64,000 bases of DNA from Cobetia amphilecti (GTDB lineage: Bacteria; Pseudomonadota; Gammaproteobacteria; Pseudomonadales; Halomonadaceae), in assembly GCF_020217465.1 (NCBI RefSeq), contig NZ_CP084115.1, forward strand, positions 558,001 to 622,000, given 5' to 3'. Position numbers and translations under genes: made by a program. The notes under the pieces were generated by a model, which was given only the letters and a program-made list of their open reading frames with translations, did not search any database and had not been told where the DNA came from. Below, in pieces: positions 54,089 through 64,000 of this stretch; position 1 is the first letter of the stretch; each line of letters starts with the position of its first letter.

Positions 54089-54793
54089 ATGCTTCAGGTA
54101 TCCATATACCGCTACAACCCTGAAACCGATACTGCGCCGTACATGCAGGAGTTTCAGGTCGACACCCAGGGTCGTGACCTGATGGTGTTGAACGTGATGG
54201 AAATGCTCAAGGAACAGGACAGCTCGCTGGCCTATCGTCGCAGCTGCCGTGAAGGCGTCTGCGGTTCGGACGGCATGAACATGAACGGCAAGAACGGCCT
54301 GACCTGTGTCACCGCGCTGTCCGAAGTCGTCAAGGACAACAAGCTGGTGCTGCGTCCGCTGCCGGGCCTGCCGGTCGTGCGTGACCTGGTCGTCGACATG
54401 AGCATCTTCTACAAGCAGTACGAGCGCATCCAGCCGTACCTGCTCAACGACACGCCGGCGCCGGCCATCGAGCGTCTGCAGTCGCCGGAAGACCGTGACA
54501 AGCTCGACGGTCTCTACGAGTGCATCCTGTGTGCCTGCTGCTCGACTGCCTGCCCGTCCTTCTGGTGGAACCCGGACAAGTTCGTCGGTCCGAGCGGTCT
54601 GCTGCAGGCCTATCGCTTCCTGGCGGACTCGCGTGACACCGCCACCAAGGAGCGTTTGAGCGAGCTGGACGACCCGTTTGCCGTATTCCGTTGTCGCGGA
54701 ATCATGAATTGTGTCGCGGTTTGCCCCAAGGGTCTGAACCCGACACGTGCCATCGGCAAGATTCGTGAGCTTTTGCTGGCAAACGCCACTTAA
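54089..54793 (+). CDS. sdhB: succinate dehydrogenase iron-sulfur subunit
   Basis: SdhB carries the three iron-sulfur clusters of complex II. The 234-residue protein begins MLQVSIYRYNPETDTAPYMQEF. The [2Fe-2S] cysteines are in SCREGVCGSDGMNMNGKNGLTC, and the [4Fe-4S] and [3Fe-4S] cysteines are in CILCACCSTACPSFWW and CRGIMNCVAVCPKGLNP. GGAGGGG before ATG 54089 decides the start over ATG/GTG codons upstream. It ends the sdh operon, followed by a hairpin terminator at 54873-54897. A gap of 159 bases after sdhA is longer than usual. Confidence 0.96.
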   Translation: MLQVSIYRYNPETDTAPYMQEFQVDTQGRDLMVLNVMEMLKEQDSSLAYRRSCREGVCGSDGMNMNGKNGLTCVTALSEVVKDNKLVLRPLPGLPVVRDLVVDMSIFYKQYERIQPYLLNDTPAPAIERLQSPEDRDKLDGLYECILCACCSTACPSFWWNPDKFVGPSGLLQAYRFLADSRDTATKERLSELDDPFAVFRCRGIMNCVAVCPKGLNPTRAIGKIRELLLANAT

Positions 54794-54872
54794 AAGCCGC
54801 GCCTTAGCTTGCTATGATGCACGTCAGCTGCGGCAGGGTGTCACACCTTGTCGCAGCGCACAGCTTGCTGAA

Positions 54873-54897
54873 GCCGGTGCCTTGTGCACCGGCTTTT
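54873..54897 (+). terminator. terminator between sdhB and sucA
   Basis: GCCGGTGC and GCACCGGC pair around CTTGT and are followed by four T. The short T tract may allow part read-through into sucA. Confidence 0.7.
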
Positions 54898-55020
54898 GAC
54901 GATAAAAGAAGACTCAGATGGTGAAGGCCTCCATGGTTTCGCCATACAGGGCATAATCGAGTGACGCCGACAGCGCTTGTCAGGCGCCTACCCCACCCCA
55001 TCAGTCAGGGTGACCGAGAG

Positions 55021-57855
55021 ATGCAAGAAGGCACAATGGAGTTGATGTGGCGCACTTCCCATATGAGCGGGGGGAATGTCCACTACGTAGAAGATCTCTA
55101 CGAGCGTTATCTTGTCGACCCGAATGAGGTTCCCGACGAGTGGCGCAACTACTTTGATACTCTGCCGCGTCATGACGGCAGCCCCTCCCAGGATGTTCCG
55201 CTAGCGCCGATCCGTGATCAGTTCTACGAGATGGGTCGCAACAGTCGCCGCCCGGTGGCTGTCTCTGCGGGCGAAAGCAGCGAGAACAAGAAGCAGGTTC
55301 GTGTTCTCCAGCTGATCAACGCCTACCGCTTCCGTGGCCACCAGAAGGCGGATATCGATCCCCTCGGTCTGCGCAAGCCGGCACCGGTACCGGACCTCGA
55401 ACTGTCCTTCCATCAGCTGTCCGCCGCTGACATGGACGTCGAGTTCCAGACCGGCTCGCTGTTCCTCGGAAAGGATGTTGCACCGCTCAAGGAAATCCAC
55501 GCCGCGCTGGAGCAGACCTACTGCCGCAGCATCGGCGCCGAGTTCATGCACATCGTCAACACGGAAGAGAAGCGCTGGCTGCAGCAGCGTTTCGAGTCCG
55601 TACGTTCCAAGCCGAACTTCTCACGCGATGTCCGTCATCACGTGCTGGAACGTCTGACCGCCGCCGAAGGCCTCGAGAGCTATCTCGCCAGCAAGTACCC
55701 GGGCACCAAGCGCTTTGGTCTGGAAGGCGGCGAATCCTTCATTCCGATGATGGATGAGCTGATCCAGCGCAGCGGCAAGTACGGTACCAAGGAAGTCGTG
55801 ATCGGCATGGCCCACCGTGGCCGTCTCAACCTGCTGGTCAACCTGCTGGGCAAGAGCCCGTCAGAGCTGATCGAGGAATTCGATGGCAAGAAGCAGATTG
55901 CCAAGGGTTCCGGCGACGTGAAGTACCACCAGGGCTTCAGCTCGAATGTCATGACCCCGGGCGGCGAAGTCCACCTGGCGCTGGCGTTCAACCCGTCGCA
56001 CCTGGAAATCGTCTCTCCGGTGGTGGAAGGCTCCGTGCGTGCCCGTCAGGACCGTCGCGAAGACAGCGAAGGCGACAGCGTACTGCCGATCTCCATCCAC
56101 GGTGACGCGGCATTCGCCGGTCAGGGCGTGGTCATGGAAACCTTCCAGATGTCGCAGACCCGTGCCTACAAGACGGGCGGTACCGTGCATGTCGTCATCA
56201 ACAACCAGGTGGGCTTCACCACCTCGCGTGCCGATGACGCTCGCTCGACTGAATACTGCACCGACATCGCCAAGATGGTTCAGGCGCCGATCATCCACGT
56301 CAATGGAGATGATCCGGACGCCGTGCTGCACGCCGCTCAGGTCGCCATCGACTACCGTCAGCAGTTCAAGCGTGACGTCGTGCTCGACCTCGTGTGTTAC
56401 CGCAAGCGCGGTCACAACGAAGCCGACGAGCCGTCCGGTACCCAGCCGCTGATGTACGCCAAGATCAAGTCCCAGAAGACTGCCCGCGAGAAGTATGCGG
56501 ATCGTCTGGTCGAGGAAGGCGTGCTCAGCGCGGAAGAGACCAAGCACCTGGTCGACCAGTACCGTGCTGACCTGGATGCCGGCAACCACGTTGCCAATGC
56601 GCTGGTGAAGCAACCCAACACCGGTCTGTTCGTCGATTGGACGCCGTACCTGGGCCACGAGTGGACCGGCGTTGCCGATACCTCGATGGACATGAAGCAG
56701 CTGCAGGCCCTCGCAAACAAGATGTGCGAAGTGCCGGACGGCATCTCGGTCCAGCGTCAGGTCAACAAGATCTACGAAGACCGTCGCAAGATGGCCGCCG
56801 GTGGCATGCCGCTGAACTGGGGCTTCGCCGAGACACTGGCCTACGCCACCCTGGTCGATGCCGACCATCCGGTGCGTATCACCGGTCAGGACGTGGGTCG
56901 CGGTACCTTCTCCCACCGTCACGCGGTGGTGCACAACCAGAAGGATGGCGACACCTACGTGCCGCTGCAGCACATCAAGGATGGTCAGGCGACCTTCACC
57001 ATCCATGACTCCTACCTCTCCGAGGAAGCGGTGCTGGCCTTTGAATATGGCTATGCCACCACCATGCCCAAGGCATTGGTCGTGTGGGAAGCCCAGTTCG
57101 GTGACTTCGCCAACGGCGCCCAGGTGGTGATGGACCAGTTCATCTCCTCCGGCGAGAGCAAGTGGGGCCGCCTGTGTGGTCTGACCATGCTGCTGCCGCA
57201 CGGCTACGAGGGTCAGGGCCCGGAGCACAGCTCCGCACGCCTCGAGCGTTACCTCCAGCTGTGTGCCGAGCACAACATGCAGGTATGCATGCCGACCACG
57301 CCGGCGCAGATCTACCATCTGCTGCGTCGTCAGGTCATCCGCTCGCTGCGCAAGCCGCTGGTCGTGCTGTCACCCAAGTCTCTGCTGCGTCACAAGGAAG
57401 CGACTTCCACCCTCGACGAGCTGGCCGATGGCCGCTTCGAGATGGTGCTGTCCGACAAGGGCAACCTGGAAGCTTCCAAGGTCAAGCGCGTCGTGCTGTG
57501 TGCGGGCAAGGTCTACTATGACCTGGCCGCCTATCGCGCCGAGCAGGGCCGTGAAGATGTTGCCATCATCCGTGTCGAGCAGCTCTATCCCTTCCCGAAG
57601 GAAGAGCTCCAGGCCGCCATCGCCGACTACGAGAATCTCGAGCAGGTGATGTGGTGCCAGGAAGAGCCGCTCAACCAGGGTGCCTGGTATCAGAGTCAGC
57701 ACCATATGCGTCAGGTCGCTGAGCAGCACCGTCAGGGGCTTGGCATGAGCCTGGACTTCGCCGGACGCCCGGCCTCTGCGGCACCTGCCGCGGGCTACAT
57801 GTCCGTTCATAACGAGCAGCAGCGCCAGCTGGTCGACGACGCCTTCAACAAGTAA
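55021..57855 (+). CDS. sucA: 2-oxoglutarate dehydrogenase E1 component
   Basis: SucA is the thiamine diphosphate-dependent decarboxylase (E1) of the 2-oxoglutarate dehydrogenase complex. The protein has 944 residues from MQEGTMELMWRTSHMSGGNVHYVEDLYERYLVDPNEVPDEWRNYF, which is the standard N-terminus and fixes the start 20 codons into the open frame. GMAHRGRLNLLVNLLGKSPSEL, HGDAAFAGQGVVMETFQMS and CYRKRGHNEADEPSGTQP are E1o signatures, and GRGTFSHRHAVVHNQKDG lies in the C-terminal half. It is first of sucA-sucB-lpdA-sucC-sucD. PLGSE-type LLPHGYEGQGPEHSSARLERYLQL is also conserved. Confidence 0.97.
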   Translation: MQEGTMELMWRTSHMSGGNVHYVEDLYERYLVDPNEVPDEWRNYFDTLPRHDGSPSQDVPLAPIRDQFYEMGRNSRRPVAVSAGESSENKKQVRVLQLINAYRFRGHQKADIDPLGLRKPAPVPDLELSFHQLSAADMDVEFQTGSLFLGKDVAPLKEIHAALEQTYCRSIGAEFMHIVNTEEKRWLQQRFESVRSKPNFSRDVRHHVLERLTAAEGLESYLASKYPGTKRFGLEGGESFIPMMDELIQRSGKYGTKEVVIGMAHRGRLNLLVNLLGKSPSELIEEFDGKKQIAKGSGDVKYHQGFSSNVMTPGGEVHLALAFNPSHLEIVSPVVEGSVRARQDRREDSEGDSVLPISIHGDAAFAGQGVVMETFQMSQTRAYKTGGTVHVVINNQVGFTTSRADDARSTEYCTDIAKMVQAPIIHVNGDDPDAVLHAAQVAIDYRQQFKRDVVLDLVCYRKRGHNEADEPSGTQPLMYAKIKSQKTAREKYADRLVEEGVLSAEETKHLVDQYRADLDAGNHVANALVKQPNTGLFVDWTPYLGHEWTGVADTSMDMKQLQALANKMCEVPDGISVQRQVNKIYEDRRKMAAGGMPLNWGFAETLAYATLVDADHPVRITGQDVGRGTFSHRHAVVHNQKDGDTYVPLQHIKDGQATFTIHDSYLSEEAVLAFEYGYATTMPKALVVWEAQFGDFANGAQVVMDQFISSGESKWGRLCGLTMLLPHGYEGQGPEHSSARLERYLQLCAEHNMQVCMPTTPAQIYHLLRRQVIRSLRKPLVVLSPKSLLRHKEATSTLDELADGRFEMVLSDKGNLEASKVKRVVLCAGKVYYDLAAYRAEQGREDVAIIRVEQLYPFPKEELQAAIADYENLEQVMWCQEEPLNQGAWYQSQHHMRQVAEQHRQGLGMSLDFAGRPASAAPAAGYMSVHNEQQRQLVDDAFNK

Positions 57856-57906
57856 AGGCTCGCGACCCGCAAGGGCACCGAGAGAGAATTGAGTTAAGGA
57901 ACTCCA

Positions 57907-59487
57907 ATGGCTATCGATATCAAAGCGCCGTCTTTTCCGGAATCCGTCGCCGAAGGCACTGTGGCGACCTGGCACAAGCAGCCCGGCGACAGCGTCGAGC
58001 GTGACGAGTTGATCGTCGAGATCGAGACCGACAAGGTCGTGCTGGAAGTCGTCGCACCGCAGGACGGCACCCTGGGCGAGATCAAGGTTCAGGAAGGCGA
58101 CACCTGCGAGTCCGAGCAAGTGCTGGGCTCCATCGGTGATGCAGACGCCGCTGCGTCTTCTGACGCCAAGGACGACTCCGCCGCTGAAGAGAGCAAGGAC
58201 GACGCCAAGGCCGACAGCAAGCCGGCCGCCGGTGGCGAAGGCAAGACGCTGGAAGTCAAGGCGCCGAGCTTCCCGGAATCCGTTGCCGAAGGCACCGTCG
58301 CCACCTGGCACAAGAAGGTTGGTGAAGCCTGTGAGCGCGATGAGCTGATCGTCGAGATCGAGACCGACAAGGTCGTGCTGGAAGTCGTGGCTCCGGCCGA
58401 CGGCGCCCTGAGCGAGATCAAGGTCGAGGAAGGCGATACCTGCGAGACCGAAGCCGTGCTGGCACTGTTCAGCGCTGGTGCTTCCGGTGGCGCCGCGCCG
58501 GCCGCTGAGGCAAGCGACGACAATTCCGGCTCTGACGAAGGTCAGGACGAGAAGGTCGGCGACAAGATCCTCGCCCCGGCAGCACGCAAGATGGTCGCCG
58601 AGCACGATCTGGACGTCAGCAAGCTGGTCGGTACCGGCAAGGGCGGTCGCGTGCTGAAGGAAGACGTGGCCAAGGCCGTCAAGGAAGGCACTGCGGCCAA
58701 GTCCGCTGCCAAGCCGGCTGCCAAGTCCGGCGCTTCCAAGTCTGATGCCAAGGCCGCGCCGAAGTCTGCACCGACCTTCGAGGGCGAGCGTCCCGAGAAG
58801 CGCGTGCCGATGAGCCGCATGCGTCAGACCATCGCCAAGCGTCTGGTCAATGCCCAGCAGACTGCCGCCATGCTCACCACTTACAACGAAGTGGACATGA
58901 GCGCGGTGATGGAACTGCGCAAGCAGTACAAGGACACCTTCCAGAAGGTGCACGACACCAAGCTCGGCTTCATGGGCTTCTTCGTCAAGGCGGCCACCGA
59001 AGCGCTCAAGCGCTTCCCGGACGTCAATGCCTCCATCGACGGCACCGACATCGTCTACCACGGTTACCAGGACATCGGTGTGGCCGTGTCTTCCGACCGC
59101 GGTCTGGTCGTGCCGGTGCTGCGTGATACCGACAGCATGAAGCTCGCCGATGTCGAAAAGACCATCGTCGACTTCGGTCAGCGTGCCCGCGCCGGCAAGC
59201 TGGGCATCGATGAGATGCAGGGCGGTACCTTCACGATCACCAACGGCGGCATCTTCGGTTCCCTGATGTCCACCCCGATCCTGAATCCGCCGCAGACCGC
59301 CATCCTGGGCATGCACAAGATCCAGGAGCGTCCGATGGCCGTGAACGGTCAGGTCGTCATCCGTCCGATGATGTATCTGGCACTGTCCTACGATCACCGC
59401 ATGATCGATGGCAAGGATGCAGTCCAGTTCCTCGTCGCCATCAAGGACCTGCTGGAAGATCCGGCTCGTTTCCTGCTCGACGTCTGA
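57907..59487 (+). CDS. sucB: 2-oxoglutarate dehydrogenase E2 component with two lipoyl domains
   Basis: SucB transfers the succinyl group to CoA and forms the complex core. The 526-residue protein has two lipoyl domains (about residues 1-75 and 113-187), with lipoyl Lys in [11 protein letters not shown] at K43 and K155, exactly 112 residues apart. E. coli SucB (405 residues) has one. Acidic and Ala/Lys-rich linkers follow, then the E1/E3-binding domain ([34 protein letters not shown]), and a catalytic domain with YDHRMIDG near residue 497. The DNA of both lipoyl domains shares a 43-base identical run, pointing to a recent duplication or gene conversion. Confidence 0.95.
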   Translation: MAIDIKAPSFPESVAEGTVATWHKQPGDSVERDELIVEIETDKVVLEVVAPQDGTLGEIKVQEGDTCESEQVLGSIGDADAAASSDAKDDSAAEESKDDAKADSKPAAGGEGKTLEVKAPSFPESVAEGTVATWHKKVGEACERDELIVEIETDKVVLEVVAPADGALSEIKVEEGDTCETEAVLALFSAGASGGAAPAAEASDDNSGSDEGQDEKVGDKILAPAARKMVAEHDLDVSKLVGTGKGGRVLKEDVAKAVKEGTAAKSAAKPAAKSGASKSDAKAAPKSAPTFEGERPEKRVPMSRMRQTIAKRLVNAQQTAAMLTTYNEVDMSAVMELRKQYKDTFQKVHDTKLGFMGFFVKAATEALKRFPDVNASIDGTDIVYHGYQDIGVAVSSDRGLVVPVLRDTDSMKLADVEKTIVDFGQRARAGKLGIDEMQGGTFTITNGGIFGSLMSTPILNPPQTAILGMHKIQERPMAVNGQVVIRPMMYLALSYDHRMIDGKDAVQFLVAIKDLLEDPARFLLDV

Positions 59488-59498
59488 GACCGCAATGT

Positions 59499-61040
<1,542 letters not shown>

Positions 61041-61065
61041 GCGTCCTTCCGAACAAGAGGCGCGT

Positions 61066-61118
61066 CGCCCCGGCCAGGCCGGGGCGAACGGTGGCAGTGG
61101 CATCTTGCGACTGCCGTT
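61066..61118 (+). other. paired hairpins between lpdA and sucC
   Basis: CGCCCCGGCC / GGCCGGGGCG (61066-61086) and AACGGTGGCAGT / ACTGCCGTT (about 61086-61119) form two stems without T tracts. They may stabilise or separate segments of the suc mRNA. Confidence 0.5.
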
Positions 61119-61148
61119 CGAGTCTAATGCAACCAATGGCATGACACG

Positions 61149-62315
61149 ATGAACCTTCACGAATATCAGGCAAAACAACTTTTTGCCGACTATGGCCTGC
61201 CGGTGTCCAAGGGCTTTGCCGTTGACACCCCGGAAGACGCTGCTGAAGCGTGCAAGAAGATTGGCGGCGACAAGTGGGTCGTCAAGGCACAGGTCCACGC
61301 AGGTGGCCGCGGCAAGGCTGGCGGCGTCAAGCTGGTCGACAGCGCACAAGCCGCTTCCGACTTCGCGACCCAGTGGCTGGGCAAGAACCTGGTGACCTAC
61401 CAGACTGACGAAAACGGTCAGCCGGTCACCAAGATTCTCGTCGAGAACTGCACCGACATCGCCGAAGAGCTGTACCTGGGCGCCGTCGTTGACCGCACCA
61501 CTCGTCGCATCGTCTTCATGGCTTCCACCGAAGGCGGCGTGGAAATCGAGAAGGTTGCTGAAGAGACGCCGGAAAAGATCCTGAAAGCCGAGATCGATCC
61601 GCTGGTCGGCGCACAGCCGTACCAGGCGCGTGAACTGGCCTTCAAGCTGGGTCTGAACCCGACCCAGATCAAGCAGTTCACCAAGATCTTCCTGGGTCTG
61701 GCGAAGATGTTCGCCGACAAGGATTTCGCGCTGCTGGAAATCAACCCGCTGGTCATCACCGACGAAGGCAACCTCCACTGCCTCGACGGCAAGATCAACA
61801 TCGACGCCAACGCCGTCTACCGTCACCCGGACCTGCAGGCGATGCACGATCCGTCTCAGGAAGACGAGCGTGAAGCGCATGCTGCCAAGTTCGAACTGAA
61901 CTACGTTGCCCTCGACGGCAACATCGGCTGCATGGTCAACGGCGCAGGCCTGGCGATGGGCACCATGGACATCGTCAACCTGTCTGGCGGCAAGCCGGCC
62001 AACTTCCTCGACGTGGGTGGCGGTGCTACCAAGGAACGCGTTGCAGAAGCATTCAAGATCATCCTGTCCGACGACAACGTCAAAGCTGTTCTGGTGAACA
62101 TCTTCGGCGGCATCGTGCGTTGTGACATGATCGCCGAAGGCATCATCGGTGCCGTCGAGCAGGTCGGTGTCAACGTGCCGGTCGTGGTGCGTCTGGAAGG
62201 TAACAACGCTGAACTCGGCGCCAAGAAGCTGGCCGAAAGCGGTCTGAACATCATCGCTGCTACCAGCCTGACTGACGCGGCGCAGCAGGTTGTCAAAGCT
62301 GCGGAGGGCAAGTAA
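61149..62315 (+). CDS. sucC: succinate-CoA ligase beta subunit
   Basis: SucC is the nucleotide- and succinate-binding subunit of succinyl-CoA synthetase, the substrate-level phosphorylation step of the TCA cycle. The 388 residues match E. coli Suc[23 protein letters not shown] opens the ATP-grasp domain, and [20 protein letters not shown] lies at its nucleotide site. [30 protein letters not shown] and the C-terminal [20 protein letters not shown] are conserved. Its stop and the sucD start share one base (TAATG), so translation of the two subunits is coupled. Confidence 0.97.
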   Translation: MNLHEYQAKQLFADYGLPVSKGFAVDTPEDAAEACKKIGGDKWVVKAQVHAGGRGKAGGVKLVDSAQAASDFATQWLGKNLVTYQTDENGQPVTKILVENCTDIAEELYLGAVVDRTTRRIVFMASTEGGVEIEKVAEETPEKILKAEIDPLVGAQPYQARELAFKLGLNPTQIKQFTKIFLGLAKMFADKDFALLEINPLVITDEGNLHCLDGKINIDANAVYRHPDLQAMHDPSQEDEREAHAAKFELNYVALDGNIGCMVNGAGLAMGTMDIVNLSGGKPANFLDVGGGATKERVAEAFKIILSDDNVKAVLVNIFGGIVRCDMIAEGIIGAVEQVGVNVPVVVRLEGNNAELGAKKLAESGLNIIAATSLTDAAQQVVKAAEGK

Positions 62316-63187
62316 TGAGCATTTTGATCGACAAGAACACCAAGGTGATCTGCCAGGGCTTCACTGGCGGCCAGGGTACCTTCCACTCTGAACAAGCCAT
62401 CGCCTACGGCACCAAGATGGTCGGTGGCGTGACGCCGGGCAAGGGTGGTCAGACTCACCTGGGCCTGCCGGTGTTCAACACCGTCGCCGAAGCCGTTGCC
62501 GAGACTGGCGCTGAAGCGTCCGTCATCTACGTGCCGGCACCGTTCTGCAAGGATTCCATCCTTGAAGCGGCCAATGCAGGCATCAAGCTGATCGTCTGCA
62601 TCACCGAAGGCGTGCCGACTCTCGACATGCTGGAAGTCAAGGTCAAGTGCGACGAGCTGGGCGCGCGCGTCATCGGTCCGAACTGCCCGGGTGTCATCAC
62701 TCCGGGTGAGTGCAAGATCGGTATCATGCCGGGTCACATCCACCAGCCGGGCAAGGTCGGTATCGTGTCTCGTTCCGGCACCCTGACCTACGAAGCCGTC
62801 AAGCAGACCACTGACCACGGTTTCGGTCAGTCCAGCTGTGTCGGCATCGGCGGCGACCCGATTCCGGGTTCCAACTTCATCGACATCCTCGAGATGTTCG
62901 AGAAGGACCCGAAGACCGAAGCCATCGTCATGATCGGCGAGATCGGCGGTTCTGCTGAAGAAGAAGCCGCTGCCTACATCAAGGCGAACGTCACCAAGCC
63001 GGTCGTCTCCTACATCGCTGGTGTGACTGCGCCTCCGGGCAAGCGCATGGGCCATGCAGGCGCCATCATCTCCGGCGGCAAGGGTACTGCCGACGAGAAG
63101 TTCGCGGCTCTGGAAGCGGCTGGCGTCAAGACTGTGCGTTCACTCGCGCAGATCGGCGATGCCATCAAGGAAGTCACTGGCTGGTAA
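62315..63187 (+). CDS. sucD: succinate-CoA ligase alpha subunit
   Basis: SucD binds CoA and carries the phosphorylated His of succinyl-CoA synthetase. The 290-residue protein has [45 protein letters not shown], the CoA-binding Rossmann domain, [21 protein letters not shown], and the active-site His near residue 247 in [14 protein letters not shown]. It is the last gene of sucABlpdAsucCD, followed by a strong terminator. Confidence 0.97.
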   Translation: MSILIDKNTKVICQGFTGGQGTFHSEQAIAYGTKMVGGVTPGKGGQTHLGLPVFNTVAEAVAETGAEASVIYVPAPFCKDSILEAANAGIKLIVCITEGVPTLDMLEVKVKCDELGARVIGPNCPGVITPGECKIGIMPGHIHQPGKVGIVSRSGTLTYEAVKQTTDHGFGQSSCVGIGGDPIPGSNFIDILEMFEKDPKTEAIVMIGEIGGSAEEEAAAYIKANVTKPVVSYIAGVTAPPGKRMGHAGAIISGGKGTADEKFAALEAAGVKTVRSLAQIGDAIKEVTGW

Positions 63188-63237
63188 GCCATTGATCTCC
63201 TGACAGCGATCGGCGCCAAGCGGATCGCATGTCACCG

Positions 63238-63269
63238 AAAGGGCAGGCCCATAGGGCCTGCCCTTTTTT
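63238..63269 (+). terminator. terminator of the suc operon
   Basis: AAAGGGCAGGCCC (63238-63250) and GGGCCTGCCCTTT (63254-63266) pair around ATA, followed by six T. It lies 50 bases past the sucD stop. Confidence 0.93.
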
Positions 63270-63485
63270 CGTTTCTGGCCCTCACCAGTCTCTCTCTAGT
63301 GCATGCCGGCGGGGTTACCTGCGGCCGGTGGCGCAGGCGAGGGGAGAGGTGTTTCGGCTGATGCAGGCGGGGCAGGTGCGTTCATATCAAGCAGTTGCTA
63401 ATCTGATGACTGTTCATTGGCACCTGACCAAGCGACACGTGCAGATGCCCCACGGCGCAACACGACTCACTGATAAGGATGTTCC

Positions 63486-64000
63486 ATGCTCAAGTCATTC
63501 CCCGCCCTTACGCGCTCCGCGCGCCTGCTGGCGTTGCTGTCCCTGCCGTTGGCTGCTGGCATGCCGCTGTCTGCCAGTGCAGATTCCGGCGCGGCGGCAG
63601 CCTCCGCCCCTGAAGCTTCAGCGAGCATGCAGGTGCCTGCCAAGGGCATCGAGTCGGTGACCAGTCGTGATGATGTCGCCTCCGTCCAGGCGCGTCTCGA
63701 GACGGCGCTCAAGGCCAAGGGGCTGACGCTGTTCAGCGTCATCGATCATGAGGCGGGTGCCGAGAAGGTCGGCATGGAGCTGCCCGCGACGCATACCGTC
63801 ATCTTCGGCAATCCCAAGGTGGGCACCCTGTTGATGCAGTGCAACGGGGCGGCCGCCCTGGACCTGCCGCAGAAGATGCTGATTCGCGCCGTGGAGGGTG
63901 GCAGCGTGATCGAGTGGAATGACCCGCAGTACATGGCCAATCGTCATGATCTGGGCGACTGCAAGCTGCCGCTGGACAAGATTGCCGGGCTGCTCAAGGG
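63486..64000 (+). CDS. DUF302 family exported protein, 3' end beyond the window
   Basis: The first 171 complete codons are present and the frame is open to the window edge. The N-terminus is a signal peptide (MLKSFPALTRSARLLALLSLPLAAGMPLSASA-DS, cleavage near residue 33), then an Ala/Ser linker. Residues about 55-150 are a DUF302 domain: IESVTSRDDVASVQARLETALKAKGLTLFSVIDH, HTVIFGNPKVGTLLMQCN and LPQKMLIRAVEGGSVIEWNDPQYMANRH. DUF302 proteins occur in the periplasm and often near redox or metal genes; function is unknown. AAGGA precedes the ATG. The 298-base gap after sucD holds the suc terminator and otherwise nothing recognisable. Confidence 0.8.
   Translation, partial: MLKSFPALTRSARLLALLSLPLAAGMPLSASADSGAAAASAPEASASMQVPAKGIESVTSRDDVASVQARLETALKAKGLTLFSVIDHEAGAEKVGMELPATHTVIFGNPKVGTLLMQCNGAAALDLPQKMLIRAVEGGSVIEWNDPQYMANRHDLGDCKLPLDKIAGLLK

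Noticed and set aside
54961-55020. Extended sucA start 20 codons upstream
   Set aside because: The extra residues are unlike any SucA, and homology starts at MQEGTMELMW.

Overview
The window is a 64 kb piece of a GC-rich gammaproteobacterial chromosome. Gene content (citrate synthase divergent from sdhCDAB-sucAB-lpdA-sucCD, adjacent recC-recB-recD, a NosP/NahK-type pair, PrrF-like small RNAs) and protein style fit the Halomonadaceae (Halomonas/Cobetia group). That placement is inference from family knowledge, not from a search. I see no prophage, insertion sequence, integron or CRISPR array. Coding density is high, and long reverse-strand open frames are shadows of GC-rich genes.

Layout. 1-7540: tail of a DeaD-type RNA helicase, a PRC-barrel-like exported protein, endonuclease V, and the sbcD-sbcC nuclease pair on the minus strand. 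7541-10268: a DUF1499 protein, then an MHS-type major facilitator transporter behind a repeat-rich leader. 10474-20895: recC-recB-recD, each overlapping the next. 20957-29440: a sensory and metabolic block with a FIST-domain (NosP-like) protein, a hybrid histidine kinase (NahK-like), mntH, an AgmR/ErbR-like response regulator, an ExaC/AldB-type aldehyde dehydrogenase and a zinc alcohol dehydrogenase. 29621-37158: a PNPOx-like stress protein, a CreA-like lipoprotein, a DOPA-dioxygenase-like protein, a TauE/SafE permease, an AstE-like deacylase, a POT peptide transporter, dusA and a TetR regulator. 37456-41376: an AhpD/CMD-family protein, a cluster of Fur-controlled small RNA genes, corA and a LysR regulator. 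41396-48061: an SDR protein, cydC and cydD, gltX, then tRNA-Ala and tRNA-Glu. 48140-64000: a DnaA-box-like cluster, a beta-hydroxyacid dehydrogenase, the large TCA-cycle block and a truncated DUF302 gene.

The most interesting find is at 38054-38669. Two complete small-RNA genes each have the same Fur-box-like element, a near-consensus sigma70 promoter with a 17-base spacer, a conserved core and a rho-independent terminator. Between them lies a third core copy without promoter or terminator. The layout resembles the tandem PrrF1/PrrF2 iron-starvation RNAs of Pseudomonas, but with a middle relic. Iron-sparing RNAs of this kind typically repress TCA enzymes, and gltA and sdhCDAB lie 12-14 kb away in the same window.

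A second theme runs through the whole window: short imperfect tandem direct repeats (period 13-20 bases, 2-5 copies) sit at gene ends, in leaders or in coding linkers at ten or more places. One triplicates the last codons of gltX just past its stop codon. Another places three copies of ACGACAAC at exact 20-base spacing ahead of the aldehyde dehydrogenase. Some may be regulator sites; others look like slippage duplications.
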